From: an uncultured Bacteroidales bacterium
Lineage (GTDB): Bacteria > Bacteroidota > Bacteroidia > Bacteroidales > Paludibacteraceae
DNA length: 40,680 nt
Direction of reading: 5' to 3'
NCBI GenBank assembly: GCA_903911085.1
Contig: CAIWCC010000266.1
Span: 1-40,680 of the forward strand
Made by a program: the position numbers and the translations under genes. Below the pieces are notes generated by a model, which was given only the letters and a program-made list of their open reading frames with translations, had not been told where the DNA came from and searched no databases. Positions 8,132 to 15,085 of the stretch are shown piece after piece (positions within the stretch are counted from its first letter, which is position 1; the number at the start of each line of letters is the position of its first letter).

Positions 8132-10057
8132 ATGAAAAAAACAATTATTTTATTTTTTCTGTCAATTATTAATATTGGCTTATCAACTGCTCAGGTTGAA
8201 CTAAAGGGGAAAAAACTTCAAGAGAGACTTGAACAAATCAATTCCGACATCATTGCAGGTAATTATGAACATGCAATAAAACTTGTAAATAATCAGGATA
8301 CAATTATTACTGAAAAGAATGTAAAGAAAAAAGAGCTGCCATCTTACCTAAAGAACGATTCAATTATAAAAACTAAAATTGTAGTGTTCGATGAAAACAA
8401 GACTAAAGTATTGACTTTAAAGTATGCTTATGAAGCAAAGAAATATAATGAAGCAATAGAATTGCTCGATGTGCAATTAAGTAATGAAAATTCGTATCTG
8501 GAAACACAAAATATTCAAAACCAATTGAAAGAAAACTTAACTGTTTTAAAAAGCGAATATGCAAATTTTAAGTTAATAAATTCTATTGTCGATAAGTTGA
8601 ATTTTACTCAAATAGAACCAACTCAATTAGATATTTTTTTAAATAGCTTGAAATCAGCAACTAACACTTCTGATAATGGTGTAAATACTATTGTAGCTAA
8701 CTTACCAGCAATGAAGGATATATCCGAGAAAGTAAAAGAAAATAATGGCAACAAATTTATAACTAAAATCAATCAGTTTGTTTCTGAACCAATTTTCAAC
8801 GATTTGGATTATGCTAAAGCTTCCAAACTTATTGCACGAGTTAAAGTATTAAACTCCTATTCTGACAAACTTTATGCGACTTTAGGGAATAACGTCAGTT
8901 TAACAAAACAGAGTGATGCTTTTAAACAAGTTTTAATTGATAAAGTTACTTCTCTTCAAAAATATAAAGAGGCAAATAGACCTACAATTATAGAGGCTAT
9001 TGAGTATATTGACCATGCTCTTGATACCGTAGCTACAGAATCAGTTGTCGAGACAAGGATTAAAATTGATACAACTTTATTAAGAAAAGGTCTAGCTGGT
9101 GATATAGAGGTCTTTTATTATCTACATAAAAATCCGAATGGCTTATTTGTTAACCACAAAGGGTTGAGTTGTATTTTAGAAGATAATGATTCAATTCCAT
9201 TTAATGGAATAGTGAAAGAGTACGATGAATATGGAAGCCAAGTAGTTGCTGAACATAATTTTGTTTATGGAAGAAAGGAAGGGAAGTATTCGGCATATTA
9301 CAATGGCGAATTGACATCAGAGGTCAACTACATGAATGGGAAAAAAGAAGGAAAATATAAATGTTATGAAAAAGGTAAATTATACAGTGAGGTGAATTAC
9401 GTCAATGGAAAACTAGAAGGTCAAGAATATGTATATATTCAAGAAAAAAAATTACCAGGCTATAATTATGTAAATGATAAACCAGAAGGAAAATGTATAA
9501 GTTATTATAATGGGGAGCTAAATTATATTCACAATTATGTAAATGGTAAACTACAGGGAAAACGTATTGATTACTTTGAAGGACATATTTGGGCTATTTT
9601 TAATTATGTAAATGACAAAAAAGAAGGGAAATATGAACATTTTTTTGAAGATGGAAAAATCGCAGAAGTTTGTTATTATAAAAACGACAAAAAAGAAGGT
9701 AAAGAATTAAAGTACTGGAAAGATGGTACATTTAGAGGAGAAACAAATTGGGTAAATGGAAAAAAAGAAGGATATGAGATAGATAGAAAAGGAGATGTAG
9801 AAGAAACATCTTGTTATTATCTACATGGCAAATTACATGGAGAAAGAATGCGTTATAATGACGATGGTAACAAAATTGTATTCACCTTTGTGAATGATCA
9901 AATGGATGGTTTTATGAAACTATATTATCCAAATGGAAATATTCATTATAAAGTTATGATAAAAACAATTAATGGAGTATCTAAGGAAGTTGGTAGAACT
10001 ACATTTTATAATAAATATCAAAATGGTAAAGTAGATCGCTATGTGGATGCAGAATAG
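8132..10057 (+). CDS. secreted protein with N-terminal helical region and C-terminal MORN_2 repeats
   Basis: The protein is 641 aa. Residues 1-21 are a signal peptide (Lys-Lys, hydrophobic core, STAQ cleavage region). Residues about 25-330 are lysine- and glutamate-rich and probably alpha-helical, perhaps TPR-like (YEAKKYNEAIELLDVQL near 95-115). From about 360 to the end there are roughly a dozen repeats of the form (Y/F)VNGK.EGK...YY.GEL, the YwqK/MORN_2 type, each about 20 residues. Such beta-hairpin arrays occur on bacterial surfaces; the ligand is not known. The repeats are very uniform, so copy number may vary between strains. Base composition is AT-rich as in the two genes before it. 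Confidence 0.7.
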   Translation: MKKTIILFFLSIINIGLSTAQVELKGKKLQERLEQINSDIIAGNYEHAIKLVNNQDTIITEKNVKKKELPSYLKNDSIIKTKIVVFDENKTKVLTLKYAYEAKKYNEAIELLDVQLSNENSYLETQNIQNQLKENLTVLKSEYANFKLINSIVDKLNFTQIEPTQLDIFLNSLKSATNTSDNGVNTIVANLPAMKDISEKVKENNGNKFITKINQFVSEPIFNDLDYAKASKLIARVKVLNSYSDKLYATLGNNVSLTKQSDAFKQVLIDKVTSLQKYKEANRPTIIEAIEYIDHALDTVATESVVETRIKIDTTLLRKGLAGDIEVFYYLHKNPNGLFVNHKGLSCILEDNDSIPFNGIVKEYDEYGSQVVAEHNFVYGRKEGKYSAYYNGELTSEVNYMNGKKEGKYKCYEKGKLYSEVNYVNGKLEGQEYVYIQEKKLPGYNYVNDKPEGKCISYYNGELNYIHNYVNGKLQGKRIDYFEGHIWAIFNYVNDKKEGKYEHFFEDGKIAEVCYYKNDKKEGKELKYWKDGTFRGETNWVNGKKEGYEIDRKGDVEETSCYYLHGKLHGERMRYNDDGNKIVFTFVNDQMDGFMKLYYPNGNIHYKVMIKTINGVSKEVGRTTFYNKYQNGKVDRYVDAE

Positions 10058-10150
10058 GTGGCTATTATTATAACAATGTTACGTATTACAGATTAATTTT
10101 TACTTGATAGGGCTTGAACTCTGTTGCTCGTAGGTTATAACTAATTCCAT

Positions 10151-10217
10151 CGTTGAGCGTATCGTAGTTTGTTGGTCTTAGTTCGGCCTATGGCTCTTGC
10201 CTAAGTCGTGTGGGAAG
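10151..10217 (+). repeat. partial copy of the ~135 bp cassette element
   Basis: This stretch repeats the 5' half of the element: CGTTGAGCGTATCGTAG, then GTCTTAGTTCGGC, a different hairpin loop, and AGTCGTGTGGGAAG. The GGAAAGC hairpin and the terminal long hairpin are missing. A complete copy follows at once. Confidence 0.7.
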
Positions 10218-10222
10218 TACAG

Positions 10223-10358
10223 CCCTCGTTGAACGTTGCGTAATTTGGATGTCTTAGTTCGGCGAAGCGTCTTTCGCTTCGTCGTGTGGGAAGGAAAACT
10301 CCGCTTTCCACATTACATTTAATCGGCTGATATTCAGAAATGAATTTCAGCCGATTTT
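10223..10358 (+). repeat. cassette element copy 1 (full)
   Basis: This is a full copy of a conserved ~135 bp element with three hairpins in order: CGAAGCG-TCTTT-CGCTTCG, then GGAAAAC-TCC-GCTTTCC (one mismatch), then a long stem CGGCTGATATTCA-GAAA-TGAATTTCAGCCG followed by TTTT. It lies between the second MORN gene and the first toxin-antitoxin module. The final stem and T-run could end transcription. Confidence 0.85.
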
Positions 10359-10434
10359 GTTAAATATAAAAATGTATCAAAGAAACTGTGAAAATATTTT
10401 GTTTAGAATTTATACAAAAATCAAAAGAAGTTCG

Positions 10435-10442
10435 TATATTTG
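10435..10442 (+). promoter_or_regulatory. -7 box of the RelE/ParE-type module
   Basis: TATATTTG fits the -7 consensus and lies 61 nt before the antitoxin ATG. Upstream, TTTGT...ACAAA (10398-10418) is a weak inverted repeat that could be an operator half-site pair. Confidence 0.5.
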
Positions 10443-10503
10443 CACTGAAAAATTATTCCATGAATTTTGTTTTCAAACATAATCAATTTTAATGTAATGA
10501 TAT

Positions 10504-10740
10504 ATGACAACAATTCAATTAAAAAAAGATTTAATACATCAAATAGCTGAAATTGATGATAATACGTTTCTAAATGCATTAAAAACTATTATAGAATCGA
10601 AAACTAAATCGAAAATTATTCATCTTACAAATGAACAGAAGGTAGAGATTATTCAATCCCAAAAGGAATTTGAAAATGGCCAATTTACAGAACAATTTGA
10701 GTTAAATAAAGAGTTTGAAAAATGGCTAAACGAAAACTGA
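10504..10740 (+). CDS. antitoxin of a RelE/ParE-type toxin-antitoxin pair
   Basis: This 78-aa acidic protein has an N-terminal TTIQLKKDLIHQIAEIDD segment and a Glu-rich C-terminus (FELNKEFEKWLNEN), as in small Bacteroidota antitoxins that pair with RelE/ParE toxins. Its last 19 nt overlap the toxin gene in another frame, the usual layout for coupled translation. The C-terminal half is expected to wrap the toxin and the N-terminus to form the dimer or DNA-binding part. The family is assigned by position and character, not by a strong motif. Confidence 0.75.
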   Translation: MTTIQLKKDLIHQIAEIDDNTFLNALKTIIESKTKSKIIHLTNEQKVEIIQSQKEFENGQFTEQFELNKEFEKWLNEN

Positions 10741-11021
10741 TTTGGTCAAATAACGCTAAAATACAGCTTTTTGAGATACTTGATTATTTTAACGGCCGAA
10801 ATCAAAACAGTAATTATTCTAAAAAGCTGTATAGATTATTTGTTAAAGAAGCATCTACATTGATTAAACACCCTGAATTAGGAATTAAGTCTGATTTATT
10901 TTTAGTAAGAGGTTTAATTGTAGAAAGCTATATTTTATTTTATGAAATTACATCGGAATATTTAATTATTCATACAATTTGGGATACTAGACAAAACCCT
11001 GTTAATCTACAAATTAAATGA
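10722..11021 (+). CDS. RelE/ParE-type toxin
   Basis: This 99-aa basic protein follows the RelE/ParE pattern: KLIWSNNAKIQLFEILDYF at the start, YSKKLYRLFVKEASTLIKHPELG in the middle, and a strand ending in IIHTIWDTRQNP. The C-terminal WDTRQNP is frequent in the ParE/RelE toxins of Bacteroidota. Known relatives cleave ribosome-bound mRNA or poison gyrase; which applies here cannot be read off. The ATG at 10722 lies inside the antitoxin gene. A full cassette element starts 16 nt after the stop. Confidence 0.85.
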   Translation: MAKRKLIWSNNAKIQLFEILDYFNGRNQNSNYSKKLYRLFVKEASTLIKHPELGIKSDLFLVRGLIVESYILFYEITSEYLIIHTIWDTRQNPVNLQIK

Positions 11022-11036
11022 ATTGTCCCTGTCCCT

Positions 11037-11173
11037 CCCCTCGTTTAGCGTAGCGTTATTTGGAAGTTTTAGTTCGGCGAAGCGTCTTTCGCTTAGTCGT
11101 GTGGGAAGGAAAGCTCCGCTTTCCATATTATATTTAATCGGCTGATATTCAGAAATGAATTTCAGCCGAATTA
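11037..11173 (+). repeat. cassette element copy 2
   Basis: This full copy begins CCCCTCGTTTAGCGTAGCG and carries the same three hairpins. The first stem has one changed base (CGCTTAG instead of CGCTTCG). It starts 16 nt after the RelE/ParE-type toxin stop and ends 100 nt before higB. Confidence 0.85.
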
Positions 11174-11226
11174 GTTTTTAAACATTTTATTCAAACACCA
11201 AATATGGCAAATAAATTTCAAAATAG

Positions 11227-11257
11227 TTTCCTTATAAGGAAATAATGTGTATATTTG
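11227..11257 (+). promoter_or_regulatory. higBA promoter with palindromic operator
   Basis: TTTC (11227-11230), a 19-nt spacer and TATATTTG (11250-11257) give a Bacteroidota-type -33/-7 promoter. The perfect 16-bp palindrome TTTCCTTATAAGGAAA (11227-11242) covers the -33 region and spacer. It is a natural binding site for the HigA dimer, which would repress its own operon. Confidence 0.7.
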
Positions 11258-11273
11258 CAGAAAAAAATAATAC

Positions 11274-11610
11274 ATGGAATATCGGTTTGACATTGTGCTT
11301 TTGGATGAAGTGGATGAATTTCTTAATTCATTGGACGAAAAAACACGGGAGAAAGTAATTTACAATTTGTGGAAAGCACGCCAAATAAATGATTCAGAGC
11401 TTTTAAAAAAAACTGACAGATGATATTTGGGAATTCCGTACACGTTTTATGGGAAACCAAGTCAGATTACTTGCATTTATGGAAAAAAATTCAAAGCAGC
11501 CTAAAATAGTAGTTTGTACCCATGGATTTGTAAAAAAAGATTGGAAAGTGCCCAAGCAAGAATTAGACAAGGCTATGAAAGTTATGAAAACCTATTACAC
11601 AGAAAAATAA
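11274..11610 (+). pseudogene. higB: HigB-type toxin gene, frameshifted at an A8 run
   Basis: The first frame reads MEYRFDIVLLDEVDEFLNSL and on to ELLKKTDR, then stops. With one A fewer in the run of eight A at about 11405-11412, the frame continues as KLTDDIWEFRTRFMGNQVRLLAF to VPKQELDKAMKVMKTYYTEK, giving 111 aa, a normal HigB/RelE toxin length. The motif DDIWEFR followed by FVKK and a Lys-rich tail is typical of HigB of the DUF/Gp49 kind. The toxin is therefore broken in this copy, unless polymerase or ribosome slippage on the A-run restores it. The downstream antitoxin is intact. A sequencing error in the A-run is a plain alternative. Confidence 0.8.
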
Positions 11611-11621
11611 AGGAGGGCAAA

Positions 11622-11936
11622 ATGAAAAAATACTCATTAGAAGAAATAACCGATAAATATATTGGTAAATCAGGAACAATAGAAAGAGAAAGGTTTGATT
11701 TTGAATTGCGCGCAGACGTTATAGGCGAAATTATTAAAAATGCCCGTGTAGAACAAAACCTGACACAAGAACAGCTTGGGAAGCTAATTGGTGTTCAGAA
11801 AGCACAAATCTCTAAAATTGAAAACAACGCCAAGGATGTGCGGTTTTCTACCATACTTCGGGTTTTTGAAGCACTAAAAGCACAGGTAAATTTATCCGTA
11901 AAATTACCAAACCACGAAAGTGTTCAAATCGCCTAA
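11622..11936 (+). CDS. higA: HigA-type antitoxin (XRE/Cro HTH)
   Basis: This 104-aa protein binds DNA through an HTH_3 domain: IGEIIKNARVEQNLTQEQLG, then KAQISKIENN as the recognition helix region. It neutralises HigB and should repress the operon through the palindrome at 11227. The ATG at 11622 is chosen over an in-frame ATG at 11514 because the upstream part lies inside higB in another frame. An unusually strong AAAGGAGGG lies just before 11622, and the next family residues start here (MKKYSLEEITDKYIGKSG). It begins 11 nt after the higB stop. A cassette element starts 7 nt after its own stop. Confidence 0.9.
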   Translation: MKKYSLEEITDKYIGKSGTIERERFDFELRADVIGEIIKNARVEQNLTQEQLGKLIGVQKAQISKIENNAKDVRFSTILRVFEALKAQVNLSVKLPNHESVQIA

Positions 11937-11943
11937 TTATTCA

Positions 11944-12080
11944 CCCCTTGTTGAGCGTAGTGTAATTTGGTATTTCTTGTTCGGCGAAGCGTCTTTCGCT
12001 TTTTCGTGTGGGAAGGAAAGCTCCGCTTTCCAAAAAGTATTTAATCGGCTGATATTCAGTAATGAATATCAGCCGAATTT
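11944..12080 (+). repeat. cassette element copy 3
   Basis: This full copy begins CCCCTTGTTGAGCGTAG. It has the same three hairpins. The last stem has a compensated change: ATTCA-GTAA-TGAATATCAGCCG replaces TGAATTTCAGCCG, which restores an A-T pair with the T of CTGATATT. Confidence 0.85.
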
Positions 12081-12157
12081 TATCAGTACAGCTCCGATTT
12101 TTCTTATAGAATGACAATACCATTATTTGGTTGAATAATTATAAAATCAAGAATGAT

Positions 12158-12187
12158 TTTGGATATCACCAAAAATGAATACTTTTG
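12158..12187 (+). promoter_or_regulatory. promoter of the VapBC-like remnant
   Basis: TTTG (12158-12161), an 18-nt spacer and TACTTTTG (12180-12187) form a good Bacteroidota -33/-7 pair, 30 nt before the small antitoxin ATG. Confidence 0.6.
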
Positions 12188-12216
12188 CATTTGACTAAAG
12201 TAAAACAAATACCAAT

Positions 12217-12351
12217 ATGAAAACCACCAAACTATCTACAAAATTGACCAAAGAAGCTCCCCAAAAAAGAGTATCTAAAGCTTGGAAAGCCGCAATGAAA
12301 TATCAAGGTTGCTTTGATAAAGAAGAGGTTATAAAATTTGCACACTCTTAA
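12217..12351 (+). CDS. small VapB-like antitoxin
   Basis: This is a 44-aa basic ORF, MKTTKLSTKLTKEAPQKRV then SKAWKAAMKYQGCFDKEEVI. Small proteins with a K.W.A.(M/L)K.QG pattern often precede VapC toxins in Bacteroidota. It has its own promoter, and a VapC N-terminal fragment starts 9 nt after its stop. The role is inferred from this pairing. Confidence 0.55.
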   Translation: MKTTKLSTKLTKEAPQKRVSKAWKAAMKYQGCFDKEEVIKFAHS

Positions 12352-12360
12352 TTATTGAAT

Positions 12361-12477
12361 ATGAGGTATCTATTGGATACGAATATATTTCTCTGTGTTG
12401 TTAAAATTCACTTCAATGATAGACAGATTGACCATATTAAGAGATTTGAAAAATCATTTGCAGAATGGTTTTATTAA
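12361..12477 (+). pseudogene. VapC (PIN-domain) toxin remnant
   Basis: The ORF starts MRYLLDTNIFLCVVK, the classic N-terminus of a PIN-domain VapC nuclease including the first catalytic Asp in LLDTNI. After about 15 residues the similarity is lost, and the frame ends at 38 aa where about 125-135 aa are expected. The rest up to 12580 shows no further PIN motifs that I can recognise. The toxin is therefore deleted or decayed. Confidence 0.65.
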
Positions 12478-12587
12478 TTCAGAAAAGATATTGTTATGTT
12501 TGGATCACAAGCAAACGGATTATAGTTTGATTAGACTTCTTTTTTCAATAATATGATGTTTATGGTTCTGTTTTACGAATTTAGTAT

Positions 12588-12595
12588 TACCTTTG
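12588..12595 (+). promoter_or_regulatory. -7 box of the GNAT module
   Basis: TACCTTTG matches the -7 consensus, 43 nt before the small antitoxin start. The -33 region is weak. Confidence 0.5.
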
Positions 12596-12638
12596 CAGTG
12601 TAAATACAATTAATAATAATGGCTTTAAAACCAACACT

Positions 12639-12791
12639 ATGGCAAAACCAATTAAAGAAACACCCATTTTAAAAGGTGCTGACGCAAGAAAATTTGTGGA
12701 AAATTTGGCTAACACAAAAAAAGTAGATGATACAACCAAAGCCAAAATGAAAGTAAGCTTTGATAGGTTAAATTCAATGGCTCGGTTTTAA
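12639..12791 (+). CDS. small antitoxin paired with a GNAT toxin
   Basis: This 50-aa protein starts MAKPIKETPILKGADARKF. The PIKETP.LKG.DA..F pattern is familiar from small bacterial and archaeal proteins encoded just before acetyltransferases or nuclease toxins. Its TAA overlaps the ATG of the GNAT gene (TAATG), so translation is coupled. I infer an antitoxin role from size and placement. An ATG at 12619 is in another frame and soon stops. Confidence 0.7.
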   Translation: MAKPIKETPILKGADARKFVENLANTKKVDDTTKAKMKVSFDRLNSMARF

Positions 12792-13318
12792 TGGAGAATC
12801 AATTTAATCTGATAAAGTTAACTGACAATTATCAATTAAAACCTTTCGATTGTGGAGATGCAGACTTAAATGATTTTCTGCTAAATTGCTCCAAAGACTT
12901 TTCGAGAGGCTTACTTGCTGTAACCTATTTGATAGAGGATGAAAATAATACAATTGCCTTCTTTAGTTTAGCAAATGATAAAATATCAGTTACAGAGTTG
13001 GGTAGTGAGAGTAAATGGGCAGAGCGTTTCAAAGATTTATTACCTATTGGAAAGCAGTTTAACAGTTATCCAGCAACGAAGATTGTTCGTTTAGCAGTAT
13101 CTCTCGACTATCAGTTTAAGGGATGGGGTGATGCAATTTTAGATTATCTAAAAATTTGGTTTGCAACCGACAACAGAACAGGTTGTAAATATATTACAGT
13201 AGATGCTTATAGGGCATCTTTGAAATTCTACGAAAAAAACAAAATGATATATCTAACAAGTAAAGATAGAAAATCAGATACTAGATTGATGTATTTTGAT
13301 TTGTCAAAATTATCCTAG
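12791..13318 (+). CDS. GNAT-family acetyltransferase, TacT-like toxin
   Basis: This 175-aa protein has the layout of toxin-type GNAT enzymes: an N-terminal KPFDCGDADLNDFL segment, ITVTELG-like mid strands, KIVRLAVSLDYQFKGWG (the acetyl-CoA loop region normally R/Q..G.G), and a C-terminal SLKFYEKNKMIYL strand-helix. TacT/AtaT-type relatives acetylate aminoacyl-tRNA. The acetyl-CoA loop reads QFKGWGDAIL where many members have a basic residue and QGKGLG; the glycines that matter remain. It is preceded by a coupled 50-aa antitoxin and followed after 9 nt by a cassette element. Confidence 0.8.
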   Translation: MENQFNLIKLTDNYQLKPFDCGDADLNDFLLNCSKDFSRGLLAVTYLIEDENNTIAFFSLANDKISVTELGSESKWAERFKDLLPIGKQFNSYPATKIVRLAVSLDYQFKGWGDAILDYLKIWFATDNRTGCKYITVDAYRASLKFYEKNKMIYLTSKDRKSDTRLMYFDLSKLS

Positions 13319-13327
13319 CTAGAACAA

Positions 13328-13461
13328 CCCCTTGTTGAACGTAGCGTAATTTGGTAGTCTTTGTTCGGTGAAGCGTCTTTCGCTTCGTCGGGTGGGAAGG
13401 AAAGCTCCGCTTTCCAAAATGTATTTAATCGGCTGATTTTCAAAATGAATTTTAGCCGATA
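13328..13461 (+). repeat. cassette element copy 4
   Basis: This full copy begins CCCCTTGTTGAACGTAGCG and has all three hairpins. The last stem is slightly decayed (GATTTTCA-AAA-TGAATTTTAGCCG). It starts 9 nt after the GNAT stop and is the last copy in the window. Confidence 0.85.
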
Positions 13462-13671
13462 TTGCATTTATACTTTTCTACTATACAACGCTGTCAGGTG
13501 CAAATTCCAAAAAATCGGAATGTTCGTTTGCTACCACACATGACAGATTAATGTTACTGCACCCGACCTGACATCGCCCAAAAGGATTATCAGCGTCGAA
13601 CTAGATTCCCAGTTACAGTTATAGTTATAGTTGAGTTCAATTGTTGGTATTCGGCTGTAATAACTAAACAA
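13462..13671. other. gene-free stretch with an inverted repeat
   Basis: TGTCAGG (13492-13498) and CCTGACA (13567-13573) form an inverted repeat, each arm flanked by TGCA. A short TTCC...GGAA pair lies inside. Three GTTATAG-like units lie at 13612-13632. No ORF stands out. It may be a small mobile-element scar at the end of the cassette row. Confidence 0.4.
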
Positions 13672-14835
13672 TTAGATAGGTAGTTCAATTCGAAATCCAG
13701 TACCAAATTGCGATTTTAACCACAAACCAAAAAATCGGTCGTAAACAGAATAGCATTTATTATCGACCGTAATAATTTCTTTGTCAAGTAATTGCTTTAA
13801 AGACGTTTGAGCCGAACTTGTGGAATGTAGTGCGTGGCGTTTTATAAAGACACCTGATAATACGGCAGTTGCTTTTCCCTCCTTGGCAATAGCAATTAAC
13901 ACTTCCTTTTGTCGTTCGGAAATAAGACTTAATGTGGTTTGAAATAGAGGCTGTAAATTAATTAGTTTGTTTGAAAAAGCTTGCTGTACAATTTCCATAT
14001 CAACTTCTTCGGTTGGTTTTATCAACCCAAAAATCTCATTCATTATATTCTGTAAATACCATGTATGACCTTCGAGTAATTGATATATTGCAGCTATATA
14101 ATTAGTAGAAATGCATTTATTGGCAGCGTTAAATTTTTCAAGAACAAAATTATTGTACGCTTCGAAAGGAATTGCCTCTAAATGTAAAGCTTGTACACTT
14201 TGGTAGAATGGTCGCGATGAACTAAAAAAGATATTTTCTAACAAATGTCGTTGGCTACCTGCAAAAACAAAAGTGGTGTTTTTAGAATGTTGTATATAGG
14301 TTCTAAGCAAGGCTTCCACGTTTTTTTCGGGATAATTGGCAACTTGCTGAAATTCATCTATGGCTATAATACAGGGCTTTTCGGCTTGTTCTAAGTACTT
14401 GAATATCTCTTCAATAGAAAAATTTAATTCTTTAATTTCGCCAAGACCAATATCAAAAATAGGTTCACCGGTATTACTGTCTAATTTAAAAGCTGGACGA
14501 AGTGAACTTATTACCTGAAAAAAATTATCAATAAAAATTCTTCCTTTCGGCTTTAGTACTTCAAATATCTGACGACTTAATAGAAAAATAAACTCGCGTA
14601 AACTACTTGTGGAGTATATGTCTATAAAAAATGTATAGTAATCATCTGATATTTCTGGGAAACTAAAACAATGCTCTATTAAACCTGTTTTACCCATTCT
14701 TCTTGGAGAAATAAGTACTATATTATTACCGTTTAATACGTTTCTAATAAGAGTTGCAGATTCATTTTCTCGGTCGCAAAAGAATTCAGGAGAAACATAT
14801 CCTCCTGTTAAAAAGGGATTTGTAATCTTTTTCAT
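13672..14835 (-). CDS. AAA-type ATPase (ATPase_2/DUF234-like)
   Basis: This 387-aa P-loop ATPase starts at MKKITNPFLTGG. The Walker A motif SPRRMGKTG lies at about 43-51 and Walker B CIIAIDEFQQ at about 155. A sensor-like FVFAGSQRHLL follows, then a helical region. A C-terminal winged-helix region ends with DKEIITVDNKCYSVYDRFFGLWL. This is the layout of archaeal and bacterial ATPase_2 proteins of uncertain role, often found as isolated accessory genes. The longer frame to 14874 starts at TTG and would cover the promoter, so the ATG at 14835 is preferred. It is the only minus-strand gene in this accessory region. Confidence 0.85.
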   Translation of the reverse strand: MKKITNPFLTGGYVSPEFFCDRENESATLIRNVLNGNNIVLISPRRMGKTGLIEHCFSFPEISDDYYTFFIDIYSTSSLREFIFLLSRQIFEVLKPKGRIFIDNFFQVISSLRPAFKLDSNTGEPIFDIGLGEIKELNFSIEEIFKYLEQAEKPCIIAIDEFQQVANYPEKNVEALLRTYIQHSKNTTFVFAGSQRHLLENIFFSSSRPFYQSVQALHLEAIPFEAYNNFVLEKFNAANKCISTNYIAAIYQLLEGHTWYLQNIMNEIFGLIKPTEEVDMEIVQQAFSNKLINLQPLFQTTLSLISERQKEVLIAIAKEGKATAVLSGVFIKRHALHSTSSAQTSLKQLLDKEIITVDNKCYSVYDRFFGLWLKSQFGTGFRIELPI

Positions 14836-14851
14836 TGGATTAATTTTGCGA

Positions 14852-14899
14852 CAAATGTAATTATTATTTTTCAATAATCAAAATTCAATAATTGAAAAA
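14852..14899 (-). promoter_or_regulatory. ATPase promoter overlapped by an inverted repeat
   Basis: On the minus strand TTTG (14879-14882), a 19-nt spacer and TACATTTG (14852-14859) make a near-perfect Bacteroidota promoter 16 nt before the ATG. TTTTTCAAT (14867-14875) and ATTGAAAAA (14891-14899) form a 9-bp inverted repeat around the -33 box, a likely regulator site. Confidence 0.7.
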
Positions 14900-15085
14900 C
14901 AATAATTAAAAGATATCGCAAATAAAAAAATCAATCCGTAAAAGGTGAACAAAAAACTAAAATAAAGAGTATTGCAAATTGATTTATTTTTTTCAAACAT
15001 ATTTTTTGCGTGTTTAAAAAAGAGTTATAATTAGAATTCGTAAAAATTCACTTAAGTCCGAAACGTTATAAAACTTGATAATAAA

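Noticed and set aside
11514-11621. A longer HigA start at the in-frame ATG at 11514.
   Set aside because: The extra 36 residues are an out-of-frame reading of the higB end, and a strong AAAGGAGGG lies just before 11622.
10223-13461. The cassette elements as integron attC sites, since most copies have GTTGARC at the 5' end.
   Set aside because: attC needs complementary ends (RYYYAAC with GTTRRRY). The 3' end is a hairpin closing in GCCGATTT with no AAC core, one copy has GTTTAGC, and no integrase gene is visible.
14836-14874. An extended ATPase N-terminus to 14874.
   Set aside because: It would begin at TTG and cover the -7 box of a near-perfect promoter; the ATG at 14835 fits the family start.
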